Assembly (NCBI GenBank): GCA_963840235.1
Contig: CAWIYC010000002.1
Span: 399,470 to 463,469 of the forward strand
Direction: 5' to 3'
DNA length: 64,000 nucleotides
Source of the DNA: JBBRHQ01 sp963840235
GTDB lineage: Bacteria > Actinomycetota > Thermoleophilia > Solirubrobacterales > 70-9
Below, piece by piece: positions 36,108 to 45,305 of this stretch. The translations under genes and the position numbers were made by a program. The notes under the pieces are model-generated. The model saw nothing but the letters and a program-made list of their open reading frames with translations, was not told the origin of the DNA and searched no databases. Position 1 is the first letter of the stretch, and each line of letters starts with the position of its first letter.

Positions 36108-37450
36108 AGCCACCCCCCGTCGCGGAGGCACCGCCTCCGCTAGAGGATGCGCCGGCCCACGAGCAGACCCTCGAGGATGTCCTCCCCGGCGAGGCCGCCG
36201 TCGCCGAGGCCGCCCGTCGCTCCCTCGAAGGCCACTCCCGCGGCCTTCGCGGCGTCTGGCCCTTCCTCGGCCCCGCCTTCATCGCCGCGGTCGCCTATAT
36301 CGACCCCGGCAACTTCGCCACCAACATCGCCGGAGGCGCCAAGTTCGGCTACCTGCTGCTGTGGGTGGTCATCTCGGCCAACCTGATCGCGATGGTGGTC
36401 CAGACGCAGTCGGCAAAGCTCGGGATTGCGACCGGCAAGAACCTGGCCGAGCTCTGCCGCGAGAGTTTCTCCCGGCGCACCTCGATCGGCCTCTGGATCC
36501 AGGCGGAGCTGGTGGCGATGGCGACAGACATCGCCGAGGTGGTCGGCGCCGCGCTCGGCCTCAACCTGCTCTTCGGGATCCCGCTGTTCCCGGCCGGGCT
36601 GATCGCCGGCGCCGGCGCCTTCGCCATCCTCGCCCTGCAGCAGATGGGCTTCCGCCGCCTCGAGGCGGGGATCACAGCACTGGTCGGGGTGGTCGTCACC
36701 TCCTTCATCTTCGAGCTCTTCGAAGCGAATCCCGACGGCGGCCAGGTCGCCGGCCATCTCTTCGTCCCCGGTTTCGCCGGCACCGAGAGCATCCTGCTGG
36801 CGACCGGGATCATCGGGGCGACGGTGATGCCGCATGTGATCTACCTGCACTCGGCGCTGACCCAGCGGCGGGTCGTCGGCCGCGACGAGTCCGAGAAACG
36901 TCGGATCCTGCGCTTCGAAAAGATCGACGTGGTGATCGCGATGTCGCTGGCCGGCGTCGTCAACCTCTCGATGATGATCGTCGCGGCGGCGCTCTTCCAC
37001 GAGGGCGGTCTCACCGGGATCGACTCGATCGAGGGCGCCTACGCCGGTTTCGAGTCCCTGGTTTCGACCAACGCGGCGACGATCTTCGGGATCGCCCTGC
37101 TGGCCTCGGGATTCGCCTCCTCCTCGGTGGGGACGATGGCCGGGCAGGTCGTGATGCAGGGCTTCATCCAGCGGCGGATCCCGATCTTCGTCCGCCGCGC
37201 CGTCACCCTGGCGCCGGCGTTGCTGGTGCTGGCGATCGGGCTTCCCCCGACCGAGGCTCTCGTCGGCAGCCAGGTGGTGCTCTCGTTCGGGATCCCCTTC
37301 GCCCTGGTGCCTTTGCTGATCATCGCCCGAAAGCCCGAGGTCATGGGCGGTCTCGCCAATCCCCGCTGGCTCACCGTCTTCGCCGGCAGCCTGGCGGCGA
37401 TGATCATCGCCCTCAACGTGTTCCTGCTGCAGCAGGTGTTCTTCGGCTAG
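36104..37450 (+). CDS. mntH: NRAMP-family Mn2+/Fe2+ transporter
   Basis: 448 residues with about 11 membrane helices. The N-terminal 55 residues are cytoplasmic. The first core motif FIAAVAYIDPGNFATNIAGG carries the D-P-G-N metal site, and helix 6 holds GATVMPHVIYLHS with the MPH motif. It imports divalent metals with protons. GTG start overlaps the regulator stop (GTGA), so all four genes of the metal operon are translationally coupled. The MntR-like regulator supports manganese as cargo. Confidence 0.93.
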   Translation: MKPPPVAEAPPPLEDAPAHEQTLEDVLPGEAAVAEAARRSLEGHSRGLRGVWPFLGPAFIAAVAYIDPGNFATNIAGGAKFGYLLLWVVISANLIAMVVQTQSAKLGIATGKNLAELCRESFSRRTSIGLWIQAELVAMATDIAEVVGAALGLNLLFGIPLFPAGLIAGAGAFAILALQQMGFRRLEAGITALVGVVVTSFIFELFEANPDGGQVAGHLFVPGFAGTESILLATGIIGATVMPHVIYLHSALTQRRVVGRDESEKRRILRFEKIDVVIAMSLAGVVNLSMMIVAAALFHEGGLTGIDSIEGAYAGFESLVSTNAATIFGIALLASGFASSSVGTMAGQVVMQGFIQRRIPIFVRRAVTLAPALLVLAIGLPPTEALVGSQVVLSFGIPFALVPLLIIARKPEVMGGLANPRWLTVFAGSLAAMIIALNVFLLQQVFFG

Positions 37451-37459
37451 CCTGGGCGC

Positions 37460-37822
37460 GTGGCCCTGGCCGACGAATTCCAGCAGGTCCTCGATTCGCT
37501 TCCGCCCGACTGGACGGACCTCGGTCTCGACCTGCGGATCGACGACGAGAGCCGCTACGTCGAGGCGGCCGTTGACCTGACCCAGATCAACGCCCATCCT
37601 TACTCCCAGGCCGATTGGCACTGGCGCATCATCGTCGCCAACAGCTTCGGCCACGCGGCCGCGGCCGAGACCGTGAAGGGAGTGCTGGAGAGGCTGGATC
37701 GTGAGGGCATCACAGGGATCCTGCGGCTGCGCGAGGTGCGCGAGGGTCGGGCAGAGGTGGTGCAGATGTGGGGTAGGCCCGAGAGCGTTCGCGAGGAGTT
37801 CCGCGAGCGCCGCTCCCTCTGA
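37460..37822 (+). CDS. uncharacterised small protein
   Basis: 120 residues, no signal peptide and no recognised family. The ordering DDESRYVEAAVDLTQINAHPYSQADWHWRIIVANSFGHAAAAETVKGVLERLDREGITGILRLREVREGRAEVVQMWGRPESVREEFRERRSL suggests a mixed alpha/beta fold with two late strands. It follows mntH after nine bases and may be the last cistron of the metal operon. Confidence 0.65.
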   Translation: MALADEFQQVLDSLPPDWTDLGLDLRIDDESRYVEAAVDLTQINAHPYSQADWHWRIIVANSFGHAAAAETVKGVLERLDREGITGILRLREVREGRAEVVQMWGRPESVREEFRERRSL

Positions 37823-37832
37823 GCCCCGGCCC

Positions 37833-38159
37833 GTGGCCCGCGTTCTTGCAGTGGTCGCAGACCTGATGCTGGCCAGCCGGGTCGAGGGCAGCCTCACCGC
37901 GGCCGGGCACGACGTCAGCGTCACACCGTCGCTGCCGGCGGCCGTAGAGGCCGACCTGCTGGTCTGCGACCTCGACGTTGTCGACGCCGCCGCGATTGCT
38001 GCCGCCGGAGTTCCGGCGCTCGGCTTCTACTCGCACGTCGACGTCGATACGCGCACCCGCGCCGAGCAGGCGGGGGTCGACCTGGTGGTGCCGCGCTCCC
38101 GCATGGCGAGGGAGCTGCCCGAGCTCGCCCATCGGCTCCTCGAGGCTCAGGGCAACTGA
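37833..38159 (+). CDS. degenerate response-regulator-like protein
   Basis: 108 residues beginning VARVLAVVADLMLASRVEGSLTAAGHDVSVTPSLPAAVEADLLVCDLDVVDAAAIAAAGVPALGFYSHVDVDTRTRAEQAGVDLVVPRSRMARELPEL. This is the shape of a receiver (REC) domain: the CDLD at strand 3 could hold the phosphoryl Asp, but the acidic pocket at the first strand is AVVAD instead of DD. Start GTG gives full strand 1. Overlaps the 3' end of the ABC protein gene by 13 bases, tail to tail. May be a pseudo-receiver. Confidence 0.55.
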   Translation: MARVLAVVADLMLASRVEGSLTAAGHDVSVTPSLPAAVEADLLVCDLDVVDAAAIAAAGVPALGFYSHVDVDTRTRAEQAGVDLVVPRSRMARELPELAHRLLEAQGN

Positions 38160-39112
38160 GGGCGGAAGGCGGTCGCGGGGGCGAGCGGGCGCTCGAGGAT
38201 CCCGTGGACAAGCGCCCATCCGGCCCACTCCCTCAGGGCCGAGGGAACGAAGCGACCGACCGGGGCAAAGGCCGGCATCAGGACGCGAAGCTGGGCTGCC
38301 TGATCGCCGCGGTCGAGTCCGGGGGAGCCAGAGAGCAGGTCGGTCAGGCCCTGCCGGGGGTGGGAGACGACGAAGCGGTAGCCGCGGGCGGTGGCCGCGA
38401 CGACCCCGTGCACCAGCGCCGGCCGGGCGCGCAGGGTCGCGGCCGAGGTGCAGAGCACCAGTTCCGGGAAACGGGGGGCGCCGAAATCGTTCACCTTGAA
38501 GACACGGACCGGCACCTCCCGGCGGCGGAGGGTCACGGCCTCGGCGTTGCGGAAGCCGGTGGCGGCGTCGATCCTGCTCGCGGCCAGCGAGGCTACCGCG
38601 TCGAAGCCGATCGTGATTCGGTCGACCTTCGCCGGATCACCGCCGTCGCCGGTGACGACCGAGTCGAGCACCGCGTCATCGGAGGGCAGCCCCGTGACGC
38701 CGACCGTGCGCCCCTCCAGCTCGCGCGGGCGCCTCAGGGGCCCGTCAGCGCGGGCGATCACCGATGCCAGAGGGGCGGAGACGATCGGAGCCACGCCGAC
38801 GAGGTCGAGGCCGCGCTCCCGCGCGATCCCGAGGTCCTCGATGTCGAGGACCGCGAACTCGGTGCGGCCCGCCTCGAGCAACTTGGGTGCGTCCGTCGAG
38901 TCGCCCGGTTCCCTGATGTCGACGTCGATCCCGGCGTCCCGGTAGTAGCCGCGAGCCCGGGCGGCGTAGATGCCGCTGTGGGCTGCGTTGGGGGTGTAGT
39001 CGAGCACCAGGCTCGCGCCCTCTGGCGCGCCCGGTTCAGCGCCGTCGCCGCCGCAGGCGATGGGTGCCGTTGCGGCGAGGACGGCCGCCAGCAGCGCGAC
39101 GACCCGTTTCAC
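38147..39112 (-). CDS. NMT1/THI5-like ABC substrate-binding lipoprotein
   Basis: 321 residues. A signal peptide is followed by the lipobox-like IACGG, so it is surface-anchored. LVLDYTPNAAHSGIYAARARGYYRDAGIDVDI is the characteristic opening of pyrimidine-precursor (HMP, thiamine) and alkanesulphonate/NMT1 binding proteins; EFAVLDIEDLGIARERG and LEGRTVGVTGLPSDDAVLD follow. It probably captures a thiamine precursor. No permease or ATPase gene is beside it in this window. GTG start gives the full signal. Confidence 0.85.
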   Translation of the reverse strand: MKRVVALLAAVLAATAPIACGGDGAEPGAPEGASLVLDYTPNAAHSGIYAARARGYYRDAGIDVDIREPGDSTDAPKLLEAGRTEFAVLDIEDLGIARERGLDLVGVAPIVSAPLASVIARADGPLRRPRELEGRTVGVTGLPSDDAVLDSVVTGDGGDPAKVDRITIGFDAVASLAASRIDAATGFRNAEAVTLRRREVPVRVFKVNDFGAPRFPELVLCTSAATLRARPALVHGVVAATARGYRFVVSHPRQGLTDLLSGSPGLDRGDQAAQLRVLMPAFAPVGRFVPSALREWAGWALVHGILERPLAPATAFRPQLP

Positions 39113-39142
39113 GTCAGCCGGCAGGATAGCCTTGTGGCGTCG

Positions 39143-39661
39143 ATGGCTGACCACCATCTCATCGAGGAGCTGCTGGCCTTCATCGAGATCCCGAAGGGCA
39201 GCCGCAACAAATACGAGTACGACGAGGGGATTGACGCCGTCATCCTCGACCGCTTCCTCTCCTCCTCGATGGTCTACCCGACCGACTACGGCTACCTGAT
39301 CGGGCACCGGGGCCGCGACAGCGACCCGCTGGACGCGCTGGTATGCGTCTCCGAGCCGACCTTCCCGGGCTGCGTGATCCCGGTCAAGCCGGTGGCGGTG
39401 TTCAAGATGCGCGACGAGAAGGGCGAGGACGACAAGATCGTCTGCGTCCCGACCCACGACCCCGGATGGAACACAGCCCGGACCCTCGACGACATCCCCG
39501 AGCAGCTGCAGCGGGAGATAACCCACTTCTTCTCCGTCTACAAGCAGCTCGAGGGCAAGGCGGTCGAGGTCCAGGGCTGGAGGTCTCTGGAAGAGGCGCT
39601 TGCGGTGATCGAGGACGGCAAGCGGCTGCAGCGCGAGTACGAGGCCGAAGGGGCCGGTTGA
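39143..39661 (+). CDS. ppa: inorganic pyrophosphatase
   Basis: 172-residue soluble family I pyrophosphatase, hydrolysing PPi to drive biosynthesis. It has IEIPKGSRNKYEYDE, DRFLSSSMVYPTDYGYLIGHRGRDSDPLDALV with the D-x-D-P-x-D metal site, EKGEDDKIVCVP and HFFSVYKQLEGKAVEV. ATG at 39143 is used; an in-frame GTG at 39134, with a better-spaced AGGAT, would add three residues. The last base of its TGA lies in the TTG start of the next gene. Confidence 0.95.
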   Translation: MADHHLIEELLAFIEIPKGSRNKYEYDEGIDAVILDRFLSSSMVYPTDYGYLIGHRGRDSDPLDALVCVSEPTFPGCVIPVKPVAVFKMRDEKGEDDKIVCVPTHDPGWNTARTLDDIPEQLQREITHFFSVYKQLEGKAVEVQGWRSLEEALAVIEDGKRLQREYEAEGAG

Positions 39662-40677
39662 GCAAGCGCTCGGCGTTCGCCTGCTTCCTCCTCACACTGG
39701 GCCTGATCGGGACGGTGGTTACGGTCGCGGCCGCCCGGGTACCGGTGATCGCCGCCGCCGGCGACGTTTCCTGTGACCCGACCAGCGCGCATTACCACCG
39801 CGGGAACGGGAGCCCCATCCACTGCCGCCAACGCCTGGTCTCGAAGCTGATCCTGCGAGGCCGCTACAGGGCGGTGTTCGCCCTCGGCGATCTCCAGTAC
39901 CAAAATGGGAAGCTTTGGAAGTTCGAGCGCTCCTACGCCCGCAGCTGGGGCCGGTTCAAGCCGAAGACGATGCCGGTGGTCGGCAACCACGAGTACGGGA
40001 CGCGGAACGCCCGCGCCTATTTTTCCTATTTCGACGGGCGGGGCAACGCCAACGGCCGGGCCGGACACCGCAGGCGCGGCTGGTACAGCCGCGACCTCGG
40101 CCGCTGGCACGTCGTCGTCCTCAACTCGAACTGCGGCAAGATCCGCTGCGGGCCGCAGTCGCGCCAGGCGATCTGGCTGCGCCGCAATCTCCGGCACCAT
40201 CCCAACCGCTGCGTCCTCGCCGCCTACCACCACCCCCGCTACTCATCGGGCGTGCATGAGGAGGATCAGAAGGTGAGCACGTTCTGGAGCATCCTCTACC
40301 GGGCGGGCGCGGACGTCGTCCTCAACGGGCACGACCACGACTACGAGCGCTTCGCCCCGCAGGGCCCGCGCCATCGGCTCGACCGGGCCGGGGGTGTGGT
40401 CGAGTTCGTCGTCGGCACCGGCGGCCACTCCCTGTTCAATCTCGGCAACCCGGCCCCGAACACCCGCGCCAGCCAGGACAGGCGGTTCGGGTTCCTCCGC
40501 ATGCGGCTCGGGCGGGGGCGCTATAGATGGGCGTTCAAGTCGGCGCCGAGCGGTCGCCCCCTGGATGCCGGGAATCGTCGCTGCACCCCCATCGGGCCCC
40601 TTGTGACGAACTACCTGCAGGCCCAGAAGAAGCACAAGCACAAGGTCCGGGACGCGTCCCCGGCCAACCAGGGATAG
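39658..40677 (+). CDS. secreted metallophosphoesterase
   Basis: 339 residues. A hydrophobic N-terminal signal (AFACFLLTLGLIGTVVTVAAA) leads to a calcineurin-like phosphoesterase domain: AAGDVSCDP, FALGDLQYQ, VVGNHEYGT, AAYHHPRYSS and VLNGHDHDYERF supply the two-metal site. The mature part is rich in Arg and His. It belongs to the alkaline-phosphatase-D/purple-acid-like extracellular group. Start is TTG, overlapping the ppa stop, which suggests co-expression with the pyrophosphatase. Confidence 0.85.
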   Translation: MSKRSAFACFLLTLGLIGTVVTVAAARVPVIAAAGDVSCDPTSAHYHRGNGSPIHCRQRLVSKLILRGRYRAVFALGDLQYQNGKLWKFERSYARSWGRFKPKTMPVVGNHEYGTRNARAYFSYFDGRGNANGRAGHRRRGWYSRDLGRWHVVVLNSNCGKIRCGPQSRQAIWLRRNLRHHPNRCVLAAYHHPRYSSGVHEEDQKVSTFWSILYRAGADVVLNGHDHDYERFAPQGPRHRLDRAGGVVEFVVGTGGHSLFNLGNPAPNTRASQDRRFGFLRMRLGRGRYRWAFKSAPSGRPLDAGNRRCTPIGPLVTNYLQAQKKHKHKVRDASPANQG

Positions 40678-40714
40678 ACTGCCGCCGGCAACCGACCGAG
40701 GAGGTTTCTTCCAA

Positions 40715-41449
40715 GTGCAGGAAAGAGGACTCGCCGCCTACATTGCCGAGCTGATCGGCACATTCCTGCTGGTCTTCTTCATCACCAGCGTCGTCGTGCT
40801 TTTCGTTGCCACGGGGAACCAGGCCCAGTTCGGTTCCGACTTCGCCGTGGTCGGTTTGGTCCACGGATTCCTCCTCTTCGGCCTGATCATGATGTTCGGC
40901 ATCGTCAGCGGCGGCCATTTCAACCCGGCCGTGACCCTGGCAGCAGCGGTGATCAAGCGGATCCACCCGATCGACGCCGTCGTCTATATCCTCGCCCAGC
41001 TCTCGGGCGGTGTCCTCGGTGCCCTTCTCACCAAGGCCCTGCTGCTCGACGAGGGCCGCGCCACCCATTACGGGGCCGTAAGCGTCAGCCCGCTCTTGTC
41101 GGGCAATGTCGCCGGCGCGGTCGTCGAGGCGATGGGAACGTTCGTCCTGGTGTTGGTGATCCTGGCCACGGTCTTCTCGAGCAAGAGCGTCAAGGACTGG
41201 GGCCCACTGGCGATTGGCACCACCCTCGGATTCGCGGTGATGGTTGGTGGCCCGCTTACGGGCGGCTCCTTTAACCCGGCTCGTTGGTTCGGCCCGGCGC
41301 TGGTTGCCAACTTCTTCGGCGGAACCTGGCCCTATCTGGTCGGCCCGATCGTCGGTTCGCTGCTGGCGGCGCTCGTATTCCGCTTCGTCATAGAGGCCGG
41401 CGGGGCCGCGCCCACCGAACCCCCCGAGAAGGTCAAGGGCTCGGCATAG
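40715..41449 (+). CDS. aquaporin / MIP-family channel
   Basis: 244 residues, six membrane helices. Both pore motifs are present: HFNPAVTL (first half) and SFNPARWFG (second half). The filter residues, judged from GGHFNPAV and GGSFNPARW, suggest a water- or glycerol-permeable channel, without a clear decision. GTG start. AGGAGG lies upstream. Preceded and followed by unrelated genes; probably transcribed alone. Confidence 0.93.
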   Translation: MQERGLAAYIAELIGTFLLVFFITSVVVLFVATGNQAQFGSDFAVVGLVHGFLLFGLIMMFGIVSGGHFNPAVTLAAAVIKRIHPIDAVVYILAQLSGGVLGALLTKALLLDEGRATHYGAVSVSPLLSGNVAGAVVEAMGTFVLVLVILATVFSSKSVKDWGPLAIGTTLGFAVMVGGPLTGGSFNPARWFGPALVANFFGGTWPYLVGPIVGSLLAALVFRFVIEAGGAAPTEPPEKVKGSA

Positions 41450-41496
41450 CGACCCCGGGCGGTGGGCCGGCCCACCGCCTCGTGTAGCTTCAAAGC

Positions 41497-43692
41497 GTGC
41501 GTCGGGTCACCTACTCACGCAACTACACGCTGTCGCTGTCGCGGACCTGCCAGTGCTACTGCAAGTACTGCGCCTTCGCCACGCATCGCGCCCACATCCA
41601 CCCGCCCGAGGAGGTCGAGAACCGTCTCGAGGAGGCGGTCCGCCGCAACGCCAAGGAGCTGCTCGTCCTCACCGGTGAGCGACCGGAGGTGAATCGCGAG
41701 GTCGCCGGGCGGCTGGCGCAATGGGGCCATGCCGACTTCACCTCCTACGTCGTCTGGACCTGCGAGCGCGCGCTCGAGCGCGGCATCCTGCCCCACACCA
41801 ACCTCGGCGTGCTCTCAGACGAGGACCTTGCCCGCCTGCGGGAGGTGACGGCCTCGCAGGGGCTGATGCTGGAGTCCGTCTCCGAGCGGCTGATGGACAC
41901 CGTCCACGCCGGGTCGCCCACCAAGCATCCCGCCCGGCGGCTGGGGACGATCGAGGCGGCCGGAGAGCTGCGGATCCCCTTCACCAGCGGCATCCTCGTC
42001 GGCATCGGCGAAACGGAGGCCGAGCGGATCGGTTCGCTCGAGGCGATCGCCGACTCCCACGCCCGCCACGGCCACATCCAGGAGGTGATTATCCAGAACT
42101 TCGTCCCGCACCCGAGGTACTACGGAGCCGAAGTGGCGGATATCGCCGACGAGGCGTCGCGCCGCCGCTGGCAGGAGGAGGCGCCGGGTGACAGCGCCGA
42201 CGTCACCTGGCCCCCTTGGGCCAGCGAGGTCTCCCTGGAGGAGATGAGGCGGCTGATCTCCGAGTGCCGGCGGCTGATGCCCGACGTCGGCATCCAGGTT
42301 CCGCCCAACCTCTCGCAGTGGTGGGTGGAGCTGGTCGGGGCCGGCGCCACCGACCTGGGCGGGCTCTCGGCCAACGGCGACCACATCTCCCCCGAGCATG
42401 CCTTCCCCAGCCCGCACGAGCTGCGCAAGTCGCTGGCGCCGGCCGGCTATGCCCTGACCGAGCGCCTCTGCGCCTACCCGCAGTACATGCAGCCCGATTG
42501 GATGGAGCAGGGGGTCCTCGACGTGATCAAGCTCAAGTACTGGAGCTTCATCCCCCGCGGCGGCTCAGGCCGTCGGCGCGAGGAGAACCTCGACCCCGGC
42601 CTGGCGACGGGGGCGATCGCCAAGGGACGCGAGGGCGTCGCCCTCTCGGAGGACGAGCTGACCGCGCTCTTTGCCGAGACCCGTCCGGAGGTGATCGAGG
42701 AGATGAGGCTCGCCGCCGACGAGCTGCGCTCCGAGCTGGCCGGCGAGCGGGCCACCTTCGTGATCAACCGCAACATCAACTTCACCAACGTCTGCGTCGT
42801 CGGCTGCGCCTTCTGCGGTTTCGGCCAGGGGCGCCGCTCGCCCGATGCCTACCTGCTCGACGAGGACGCCTTCGCCGCCCGGGTGCGCGAGGCCGTCGAC
42901 TTCGGCGCCACCGAGATCTGCATGCAGGGCGGGATCCACCCCGATTACGGCTTGGCCGACTACGGTCGCTGGCTGCGCCTGGCCAAGGAGGTGGCCCCCG
43001 GGATCCACCTGCACGCCTACTCGCCGATGGAGGTCCACTACATGTGCGAGCGCTCGGGCAAGGAGCCGCAGACGGTGTTCGAGTACCTGCGCGAGTGTGG
43101 GCTTGGCTCGACTCCCGGCACCGCGGCAGAGGTCCTCGACGACGGTGTCCGCCAGCGGATCTCGCCCAACAAGCTGCCGGTGGAGCGCTGGGTCGAGATC
43201 ATCGAGGCCTCCCACGCGGCCGGCCTGCGCTCGACCTCGACCGTGATGTTCGGCCACATCGAGGAGCCCCGCGAGCTGGCCCGCCACATGCGGGTCGTGC
43301 GGGGGCTCCAGGAACGCACCGGTGGCATCACCGAGTTCGTCCCACTCAGCTTCATCCCCTTCAACACCATGCTCGGGCGCACCCACGGGATCGAGGAGAT
43401 CGGCGCCGCGGAGAACCTCAAGCACACGGCCGCCTTCCGCCTCGGCCTCGGCAGGACGATCCCCAACCTCCAGGCGAGCTGGGTGAAGATGGGGCTGTCC
43501 GCGGCCACCGAATCGCTCCGCTGGGGGGTCAACGACCTCGGCGGCACCCTGATGGAGGAGAACATCTCGCGCATGGCAGGCTCCCACCACGGCGTCCGCC
43601 TCGAGCCCTCCCAGCTGATCGACGCCGCCCGCGCCGGCGGCCGGGTCCCGGCCCAGCGGACGACTCTCTACGAGATCGTCGAGACCTACTGA
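41497..43692 (+). CDS. fbiC: bifunctional FO synthase
   Basis: 731-residue fusion of CofG and CofH, both radical SAM enzymes, that makes the deazaflavin FO (7,8-didemethyl-8-hydroxy-5-deazariboflavin) from tyrosine and 5-amino-6-ribitylaminouracil. The first half has the cluster motif C18-x3-C22-x2-C25 (CQCYCKYCAF); the second has VCVVGCAFCGFG near 432-440. FO is the first committed intermediate of coenzyme F420. GTG start. The other F420 genes (cofD, cofC, cofE) lie 2-4 kb further right on the opposite strand. Confidence 0.96.
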   Translation: MRRVTYSRNYTLSLSRTCQCYCKYCAFATHRAHIHPPEEVENRLEEAVRRNAKELLVLTGERPEVNREVAGRLAQWGHADFTSYVVWTCERALERGILPHTNLGVLSDEDLARLREVTASQGLMLESVSERLMDTVHAGSPTKHPARRLGTIEAAGELRIPFTSGILVGIGETEAERIGSLEAIADSHARHGHIQEVIIQNFVPHPRYYGAEVADIADEASRRRWQEEAPGDSADVTWPPWASEVSLEEMRRLISECRRLMPDVGIQVPPNLSQWWVELVGAGATDLGGLSANGDHISPEHAFPSPHELRKSLAPAGYALTERLCAYPQYMQPDWMEQGVLDVIKLKYWSFIPRGGSGRRREENLDPGLATGAIAKGREGVALSEDELTALFAETRPEVIEEMRLAADELRSELAGERATFVINRNINFTNVCVVGCAFCGFGQGRRSPDAYLLDEDAFAARVREAVDFGATEICMQGGIHPDYGLADYGRWLRLAKEVAPGIHLHAYSPMEVHYMCERSGKEPQTVFEYLRECGLGSTPGTAAEVLDDGVRQRISPNKLPVERWVEIIEASHAAGLRSTSTVMFGHIEEPRELARHMRVVRGLQERTGGITEFVPLSFIPFNTMLGRTHGIEEIGAAENLKHTAAFRLGLGRTIPNLQASWVKMGLSAATESLRWGVNDLGGTLMEENISRMAGSHHGVRLEPSQLIDAARAGGRVPAQRTTLYEIVETY

Positions 43693-43760
43693 CCCGGGCC
43701 CCCCGGCGGTTCCACCCGACGCCTGGTTCCACCGGGGCGGCGCCTGCCGCGCTGCATCAG

Positions 43761-43798
43761 TGAACGGTTTCAGCACCCATAGGTAGTGAAACCCTTCA
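43761..43798. repeat. 38-base palindromic repeat, copy C
   Basis: 17-base arms TGAACGGTTTCAGCACC and GGTAGTGAAACCCTTCA, 14 of 17 pairs, loop CATA. Same length and ends as the other copies. Lies in the 186-base gap between fbiC and the alcohol dehydrogenase gene. Confidence 0.85.
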
Positions 43799-43878
43799 GC
43801 GAGCGTCGAGCTCCCGCGAAGCAAGCGCTGGGCCCCGCGTAGGGGTGGTGCGCTGGCGGCTTGGGGGAGAATTGCGCC

Positions 43879-44886
43879 ATGCGCGCGATGCTGCTCGAAC
43901 GCCAAAGGGAGCCGCTGCGGGAGGCCGAGATCCCGGCGCCCGAGCCGGCCCCCGGCCAGGCGCGACTGAGGGTCCATGCCTGCGGCGTCTGCCGCACGGA
44001 CCTCCACGTCCTCGACGGCGATCTGACCGAGCCGAAGCTCCCGCTCGTGCTTGGCCACCAGATCGTCGGCACGGTCGAGAGCGTCGGGGAGGGAGAGGCC
44101 CGGTTCGAGGTGGGCGAGCGAGTCGGCGTGCCGTGGCTCGGCTGGACCTGCGGGCAGTGCCCGTACTGCCTCTCGGGGCGGGAGAACCTCTGCGACCGCG
44201 CCCGCTTCACGGGCTACGACATCGACGGTGGCTTTGCCGAGGAGACGGTCGCCGACGAGCGCTTCTGCTTCCCGATACCCGACGGTTACCCGGACGCCCA
44301 GGCTGCGCCGCTCCTCTGCGCCGGGCTGATCGGGTACCGGGCCCTGAGGCTCGCCGGCGACGGCGAGCGGCTCGGGCTCTACGGCTTCGGCGCCTCGGCC
44401 CACATCCTCTGCCAGGTCGCCGCCGCCCAGGGCCGGCGCGTCTTCGCCTTCACCCGTGAGGGCGACGCCGAGGGCCAGGCGCTTGCCCGCGAGCTCGGCG
44501 CCGAGTGGGCAGGGGCGGCGGGGTCCGCCGCGCCGGAGCCGCTGGATGCGGCGATCATCTTCGCTCCCGCCGGTGAGCTCGTTCCCGAGGCCCTGCGCGC
44601 CTCGGTCAAGGGGGCGACCGTAGTCTGCGCCGGAATCCACATGAGCGAGATCCCGGCGTTCCCTTACGAGATTCTCTGGGGCGAGCGCTCAGTTCGCTCG
44701 GTCGCCAACCTGACCCGTGCCGACGGCGCCGAGTTCATGCGCCTGGCGCCGGAGGTCCCGGTGCGCACGCGAGTGCGGGCATATCCGCTCAATCGTGCCC
44801 AGGACGCTCTCGAGGACCTGCGGGCAGGTAGGGTTCACGGAGCAGCGGTCGTGACGATTGAGGCGAGAGGGGGTCTGGATGGCTGA
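43879..44886 (+). CDS. zinc-dependent alcohol dehydrogenase family protein
   Basis: 335-residue medium-chain dehydrogenase. It has the catalytic-zinc region HACGVCRTDLHVLDG and GHQIVGTVESVG, the structural zinc cysteines in TCGQCPYCLSGRENLC, and the cofactor site GLYGFGASAHILCQVA. Substrate unknown; homologues include mycobacterial Adh-like enzymes. ATG at 43879 is chosen over an upstream TTG because it gives the usual N-terminus (MRAMLLERQREPL). The cupin gene begins eight bases before its stop. Confidence 0.88.
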   Translation: MRAMLLERQREPLREAEIPAPEPAPGQARLRVHACGVCRTDLHVLDGDLTEPKLPLVLGHQIVGTVESVGEGEARFEVGERVGVPWLGWTCGQCPYCLSGRENLCDRARFTGYDIDGGFAEETVADERFCFPIPDGYPDAQAAPLLCAGLIGYRALRLAGDGERLGLYGFGASAHILCQVAAAQGRRVFAFTREGDAEGQALARELGAEWAGAAGSAAPEPLDAAIIFAPAGELVPEALRASVKGATVVCAGIHMSEIPAFPYEILWGERSVRSVANLTRADGAEFMRLAPEVPVRTRVRAYPLNRAQDALEDLRAGRVHGAAVVTIEARGGLDG

Positions 44887-45289
44887 CGTGACGGTGAGGA
44901 CGCTCGAGGAGTTCGAGGCCATCTTCGGCGGCGGCATGCGGCGGGCCCGGGCCGGGCTCGGTGTCAGCTCCTTCGGCATGCAGGTGATCGAGTTGCCGCC
45001 GAACTACAAGATGTACCCCGATCACGACCACTCACACGACCAGCAGGAGGAGGTCTATACCGCCCTCAGCGGCAGGGCCACTGTCCTGGTCGGCGACGAG
45101 TCGTTCCAGCTCGAGCCGGGGGTCTTCGCCCGCATCGGCCCCGGCCAGCGGCGCAAGTTCATCACCGAGGATCAGGGTGTTCGCCTGCTCTGCCTCGGCG
45201 GCGTCCCGGGGGAGGCCTACGTGCCGCCCGCCTGGACTGAGGAGGGCGGGGTTCTGCCACCACACAAGGAGAAGGTCGCCCACCACTAG
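44879..45289 (+). CDS. cupin-domain protein
   Basis: 136 residues. The cupin motifs are PDHDHSHDQQEEVYTALSGRATVLVG (metal-binding His, His, Glu) and PGVFARIGPGQRRKF. Small cupins bind a metal and may be sensors, isomerases or dioxygenases; none is indicated here. It overlaps the alcohol dehydrogenase gene by eight bases, so the two are coupled. 16 bases separate it from the converging cofE gene. Confidence 0.82.
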   Translation: MADVTVRTLEEFEAIFGGGMRRARAGLGVSSFGMQVIELPPNYKMYPDHDHSHDQQEEVYTALSGRATVLVGDESFQLEPGVFARIGPGQRRKFITEDQGVRLLCLGGVPGEAYVPPAWTEEGGVLPPHKEKVAHH

Positions 45290-45305
45290 CGGAGAGGTCT
45301 CGCCG

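Noticed and set aside
38204..39133. Long plus-strand open frame opposite the NMT1-like binding protein
   Set aside because: It is the antisense frame of the lipoprotein gene; only its 3' part (from 39143) encodes a real protein, the pyrophosphatase.
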